A stretch of 64,000 nt of DNA from Coffea arabica (lineage: Eukaryota; Streptophyta; Magnoliopsida; Gentianales; Rubiaceae). Under the pieces are notes generated by a model that saw nothing but the letters and a program-made list of their open reading frames with translations, ran no database searches and was not told the origin of the DNA. The number at the start of each line of letters is the position of its first letter. Positions within the stretch are counted from its first letter, which is position 1. Positions 58,092-64,000 of this stretch are shown here, one piece after another. Where the stretch lies: the NCBI RefSeq assembly GCF_036785885.1, contig NC_092317.1:932501-996500 (forward strand). The letters run 5' to 3'. Both the position numbers and the translations under genes were made by a program.

Positions 58092-60197
58092 TAAGCCTGC
58101 CGTTTTATTTACTTACTGATGATTTGCAGAAAGAAAGAAAGTAGGCCTTTAGAAAGCTAACCTGATTCGTCCTCAGTCCTCATGATGCATGCATATCCAG
58201 GGCAATCGCCCAAAAAGAGAGCCAGAAAATCACGTAGATGCTCACGTGCTGTTTTGGACTGTTATTTTCTAAAGAAAAATTACTTTTTATCAGATAAGAC
58301 AACACAAGAACTCTTGACGTCTGTTGGAGAATTTGACAATAACGAAAGAGTTTTTATCTCCTACTTTTTGGCTTTATTTAGAAGAGAACATCTTCTACTA
58401 AATAGTGCAACAATTAACCGCCAGGCCGTATGAAAATATCCGAAACTCAGAGAGGCTCTGTGTCTCAGGAGCACGATTAAAAATTTGGACTAAAGCATGC
58501 AAACGCACAAACATTTGTTCAAGCACATTAAATTCTTCACAACATTATGGAGAAGCAAATATATTTATTTATTTATTCTTTCTAAATAAAATAAATGGGA
58601 CGCTTGAACAAATTTCTAAATCTTGGAGGCGACATAATGTCAATCAATGCATCCCTCGATCATGCAGATCCATCGATGGTGTCCGAAAACACACACAATC
58701 GCATTCCACAAACCCATACTGATGATCGATCAATCAGCTGTGTCCCTCCATGTCCGCAAAAAAAACACAAGGATGGATGGTATAACCACACATCATGGGA
58801 CCTACGCTGTTGCTAACTTGTTATGCCCAGTAGTGGCACGGATCACAAATATCAGTTTTCTGGTCCCCATATACACATATATGTATAAATATTCTCTCTC
58901 TCTCTTTTTTTTTTTTTTAACCTCATCTCTTCCCTTGGGAGTTAGGACATCTCTCTCTTCAAAATCCTGCGGACAACAAACTCAATTATCCTCTCGTCTT
59001 TACTCCATTTCCCGGCTCGAGTATGGGTCCGAAAAGCTGGTGGAGACTAGAGTTCGTGGATAGGTGTGGAATTGTTCTTGTCGCGTCTCTCTGCTCAATA
59101 ATGCAAGATAAATGATAGTAGTGTTTTTTTTTTTGGAAGAGGGGGGGGGGGGGGGGTTGTGTGTGTGTGCGCGTGTGAGAGTGGGTGGGGTGGATAGCAA
59201 AACAGACATGATCCACTGCTTGCTGGTGGTGTGTTTTATTGATCTTGAATTCTTGATCACTGACAACAACTTGTTTGTTCATGCATAGGACGACACCTAA
59301 TAAAAAGGCTAATACTATTGGAGGTCCGATTCAATCCGACAGAGAAGCTTGGCAATTATTGACGAAGCTAGGCCATACTTTGGATGACCGAGCAACCACG
59401 TTAACTAGGCCATACTATTCAATTGCAGTTTCTTTGTTTTGGGGATCATTCGAATCTGCCATTGAAAGCTCAACCACGTTAACTAGCCAACTCTTTTGAT
59501 GAGAAGCCGAGAGAAACCAAAAGTCACTTGATTTGGTTTTTCTTACCTAAGCTTTTTACTTGTGCCAATATCTATCTGGTTTTAAATGTTCATCGACGAG
59601 AGAATCTAAAGTATTGGAGTATCTAAATATTTTAATTCGGTCAACAAATTTTGTTACTTCAGGTTTCTCATTTCTTCGTTCAACCAAGAAAAATAATAAG
59701 CTTTCCCTTGCACCAACTGCTCCCTCCGTTGGGTCCAAGCCGTCCACCTAAGATCCCCCACAAATTCCGAAAGCAGATTGAATATCACTCTTGACGAATA
59801 CCAAAAGCAGGAGAAAAGAAATCAATAATATTCTCCAGCTTATAACATAGTTTGAGATTTTGCCAGATGGTTCTTTTCTTCCAATGGCTTGGGATACGGA
59901 CCCGCATAGAAGGTGGGGAAAGGGGCAAAATAAAGGGCGACACCATACATAATATTGCCCCCTCCTACTAATTGAAATCAGAGGAACTAAGACATCAAGG
60001 ATTTTAATTATTCATAACGTTCGATCGCGCCTGATACTACAGTCGCCTTTTGAGTGGGGGCCCCGAGCTGCGCCGAGGTTGTCAATTCTACAAGAAAAGC
60101 AGAGGATAAAAAAAAATATCCGCACTATAGTCAGAGGAAGACTAGGGTGCTTCTACAAGTGAGGCAAGAAAAATCTCAGTCAAAAGAGGAACCACAC
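58092..60197. other. gene-free spacer
   Basis: No gene. Holds a G run (59141-59156) followed by TGTGTG, a T run near 58903-58917 and short repeats. Open frames have no family signature. Confidence 0.6.
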
Positions 60198-63100
60198 TTA
60201 CCAACCGAAGTTGATTCCCTGAGCCAGTGGCAATTCGCTCCCATAATTGATTGTGCTGCAGGAAAATGACATTAGCCCAGATGAGGTTTTGGTTCAAAAG
60301 GCCTTTGAACCTCCTACACTACATGCGACACTTGCAAACATATCTAAGTTGTGAAACCCCAGCAGCCAACCATGGGAAAGAAGAAAACAAACTTCTTGTT
60401 CCTTGATGTAAATTTAATACACTGAATTCATCCAAGAGGATAATAATGTTTACCAGGTTGAGCGTCTCATATACTGTTTCCAAGAATCACTTCCAGCCTC
60501 TCGCCCTCCCCCTGTAGCTTTTTCACCACCAAATGCACCACCAATTTCAGCACCATTTGTTGGTATATTAACATTCACAATCCCACAATCACTTCCTGCA
60601 GGTCTGCATCACTTACCATGTGAATTCCAGCAAACAAAGTAAGAGAAGCGAGAATAGTAGTAACAATCTAGAAAAAGATGCTAGGTTTACAATGTATTCC
60701 ATTTGGGTAAATTGAAAATCAACACAAAAAGGTTATATGGGAAAGGGGGAAAAATCATAGTATGTGTCTTACGAAGCTCAAAAGAAAATATTTTGAGTAC
60801 CAAAGCTGGCTGATGCATGCAGCAAGTCATACAAGTCCAAAATCATTGAGCAAAACCATATGTAAACTGAGCGTAGTACAAGTGAACCACTAACCCAATC
60901 CATCTGAATATAACCTCAGGCCTGCGGGAGAAAATGGAACTGCTTAGTCCTTGAGGTACTGAGTTGTTTATTTCTATAGCTTCCTTCAGCGTCTGCAAAG
61001 CGATGGTAGTTAAGAATAAAAATCACTTGGATCATACATAATGCCTAGTTGTCAGGTAGGATTAAGGAAAACTAGGAATTGCATAGATTCTGATTAATCT
61101 CTGATAAAAGCCACCTGAAATTTCATAACATAGAGAACAGGAGCAAATAGTTCCTCCTTTACTACATCAGCATCAGGAGAAATTTCAACTATAGTGGGCT
61201 GCACAAAGTTTCCTTCAGATTCTATTACTGAACCACCAGTCAGGATCTTTCCTCCCTGCAAAGATTAGTTTATAAATCAAGCTTTGCCATGTTAAAAGCA
61301 TTACCAGAAGAAAGCACCAAACTGATGTCATCTGCATCTTCCTTGCCACAACCAAACAACACCTCCCCCCCCCCCCCCCAACCAAAAAAAAAACGGGATA
61401 AGGAACCACAGAGAGATAATGCAGAAAAGCAGAACAGTCTCATGCACATATATTGTCTGCTGTTTAACCTACCAACTATTAAACCAACAGTCTCATGCAC
61501 AGTTAGCTTGGAAATACTTACAAGATGCATCAAGGACGTAATATGTGTTAGAACCACATGCTTAAACTATACCTTCAGTGAGCAAAGTGACTCTCTTTTC
61601 ATTATATTTCCAGAATTTCAAGGACATTAGAACAATTCAACTTAATTTTTCCAAGTTTTTTAAGAAATGCTTGCTAAAACATATTTAATTCCTTATTGCT
61701 CATTGAGCAGATGCAACATAGATGCTCAAAGAGGTTTTCCACGGGGAAAACAAAAATTAATGAAGAAGCACCTAGACAAAGCAGATTGAAAAGAGTTACT
61801 ATAATTATTTCAGAAATTGCATACCTGAGATTTGATATTCTGAATTCCCTTCTCAAAGTTCTCCTTCAAAGTGCGAGTATGAAGTGGCCCAAGAAGTGTG
61901 CCTTTCTCTAATGGATCCCCTATTTTAACTTGTTTGTACACATCAAGAAGTCGGCCAAGTACTTTGGCATATAAGCTCTCATGAAGAAGCTACATCAAGG
62001 AAGGAAACTAACTGATTTTGCTTGAATTAAGAAAGTCATGGAAATTCAAGTTTTAGGCGGGTAGAATCTTGACCACTTAAAATAAACACAACAAATTGTA
62101 TAATACCAGTCTACGGCATGTAGTACAGCGCTGGCCAGCTGTACCAACAGCAGCAAAAAGAACCGAGCGAACAGCAAGTTCGATGTCAGCATCATCCATA
62201 ACGATTATAGCATTATTTCCACTTAGTTCAAGCAAGCATTTACCAAACCTCTGATTCACTGTCTGTTGAACCATTAGACCCACCTATTGCAGGCATGAAA
62301 GAACAAAAAAAAGTAAGTTCTCCTTTCAACAATTTGAAAATTGGCCAAACAAAACAGATAAATAGACTAAAACCATGGCATCAAGATATGTTACAAAGTA
62401 TGCATGAAACAGTCACTTATGGTGCTTGGGACTCACATTGTCAGGTTTAGGAAGAACACACATACTGTCTCATAAGGGCTCATACGTTAACATGGAACTG
62501 ATTAACTAGAGTAGGTAAACTCACAAAAAGAAATTTAGTAAAACATGACTCATAGTTAAAGATACACAAAACACCAAGACTTAAGTGTGAAGAAACACAT
62601 CTTCAGTACAATCACCCATAAACTTTGTCACTGGGAATAAAATAGTTTCATACACCATCAGTTACAAAACAAGTGATTGATGGAGTTTCACTAAGGCAAC
62701 ATATTGTGCTGCTCATAAGATTATGAAACCAAAGCAGAGGATGCTAATACCTTTCAGATTAATGAAAATGGATTTTCTTTACGTGATGTTGATCTATAAA
62801 TATACAGCCGACACAGGAACAGACCATATATAAAGGGGTATAAAAGATAACAAATAAATTCCAAGAATTTCAGCAATAAATCGAACCGTTCCATCTATGA
62901 TCTTCAAACTCCAAGCTAGCAAATTTCTTGTTGGACTCATTTAAGAACTAAAACTTAGCAACAACGAGTAGAACCAAAATACAGACAGAAGGGGATAACT
63001 GTAAAACAGTATAGGTACAATGTAAGTAGGGTTAAGGCAAAATCCTTCATAAAGAGATATTTTAGTAAGTACCTTTGAACTCCCTGTAAATGAAACCAAA

Positions 63101-63609
63101 GGAATACGTGCATCTTTAGCTATGGCCTGCCCAATTTCAGCACCGCCGCAAAAGGTGGTGAAAATTGCACCTGGTAAATTGTTTTTCTCCAACACCCCAG
63201 CAACTATTTTGGTCATGGCTATGGTGACCAAGGGGGTAGTTGGAGCACCTTTCCTGTTATCACAACATAGAAAGAATGATTCCAGCAGGGTTTTGCACAA
63301 CCCCGCCGCCGGGGGGGGGGGGTGAAGAAAAAAGGGAACAACAACCAATACATCAGGCACAATCACAAACATGATATAAAGAGTAAAGATTCAAATGCAC
63401 AAACAAGGAATATGAATCTCTTTATAAATGAAGATAACATCAAATCAATAAAGTGAAACTCCATAATGGAGCAGAGAGCTCTGAGATTTTCTGTTCATGT
63501 AATTCAGCCATGGTCTGACAGAATGAATTACTCTATAAAATAAGTAACCATTATAAGACTCACCAGACAACACAGTTGCCACAAACCAGAGCTATGCACG
63601 CATTCCATC
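60198..63609 (-). CDS. ALDH7 family aldehyde dehydrogenase (antiquitin), 3' eight exons; 5' part beyond the window
   Basis: Oxidises aldehydes such as alpha-aminoadipic semialdehyde (lysine breakdown) with NAD; plant members are stress-induced. Exons seen on the minus strand: 63564-63609, 63073-63253, 62107-62283, 61825-61989, 61115-61255, 60895-60992, 60454-60603 and 60198-60255. All are GT-AG and in phase, giving 337 residues of the expected ~508. [20 protein letters not shown] is the cofactor region, then [27 protein letters not shown] holds the general-base Glu, and [13 protein letters not shown] holds the catalytic Cys. [50 protein letters not shown] and [21 protein letters not shown] are family blocks, and the end is [11 protein letters not shown]. 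The first exon here starts in phase 1, so the protein continues upstream. No damage is seen. Confidence 0.95.
61365..61379 (+). repeat. C15 homopolymer in an ALDH7 intron
   Basis: A run of 15 C on plus (G in the transcript), within the intron between exons 61825-61989 and 61115-61255. A second G run (63311-63322) lies in another region of the same gene, between exons 63073-63253 and 63564-63609. Confidence 0.9.
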
Positions 63610-64000
63610 CTACATAAGTAAAGCACAAGTTATAGCAGAAATAACTGAAAACAATTTTCATACAAAAAAATTTGCACAAATAATTTGCTCATTCAAATCA
63701 ACATAAATAAAGATATTAAAAGTCCACCAACAAAAAGCGACTTTATAAACACAACATGCCTAAGCGAAAGATAGAATCATAGAACTCCTAAATATCAGGA
63801 GGTGGGGCATCTTTTAGTTTGTGTCTGTCATATAAATTGTATGTCGCTTAGTATAGCATTTTCCTTAAATAATGACATCCCAGGGGGGAAATTAAAAAAA
63901 ATGAGGTTCTCTTGATAATTTGAGATATGGAGAAACAGCATAAATTCCAATGAAGGCAAATTTTCTAAAAATTGGAACAGGCACCAGCAGATTTCCACAT

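Overview
The window reads as nuclear DNA of a flowering plant, most likely a eudicot. The genes carry many small GT-AG introns, the intergenic DNA is AT-rich and full of non-autonomous DNA transposons (Tourist/Harbinger, Stowaway, hAT and Mutator types) and tRNA-type SINEs, and every recognisable protein belongs to a plant family. The species cannot be fixed from the sequence. No operon, CRISPR array or prokaryotic feature is present, and no LTR element or virus-derived copy was recognised.

Left part (1-20.6 kb): three genes on the minus strand. The first is a five-exon nucleoside diphosphate kinase (2755-5570) with an N-terminal signal sequence and a C-terminal HDEL. The second is a 13-exon inter-alpha-trypsin-inhibitor-heavy-chain-like protein with VIT and von Willebrand A domains and a cysteine-rich tail (7719-14276). 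The third is the three-exon ribosomal protein uS14/RPS29 (19306-20574), whose last coding exon is only 9 bases. Spliced reading frames were rebuilt exon by exon, and all junctions keep frame.

Middle part (20.6-47 kb): all genes are on the plus strand. A seven-exon class 3 lipase (diacylglycerol-lipase type, 24852-29258) is followed by a tandem cluster of EXO70 exocyst-subunit genes: three uninterrupted single-exon copies at 30806-32569, 36779-38461 and 41621-43150, plus one decayed copy near 33640-34480. About 1 kb further on, in the same direction, lies an intact single-exon CC-NB-LRR immune receptor (44106-46970) with paired W-boxes upstream. EXO70 proteins are known immune-associated secretion factors and NLR partners, so this is the most suggestive neighbourhood in the window.

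Right part (47-64 kb): gene-poor. It holds a 1.1-kb foldback Mutator-type element with a 9-bp target duplication, a Stowaway MITE, a SINE with a 19-bp target duplication, a DUF1677 gene (55738-56364) with a 5' UTR intron, more MITEs, and at the end the 3' two thirds of an ALDH7/antiquitin aldehyde dehydrogenase on the minus strand (60198 to beyond 63609). The genes belong to unrelated pathways apart from the EXO70/NLR cluster.
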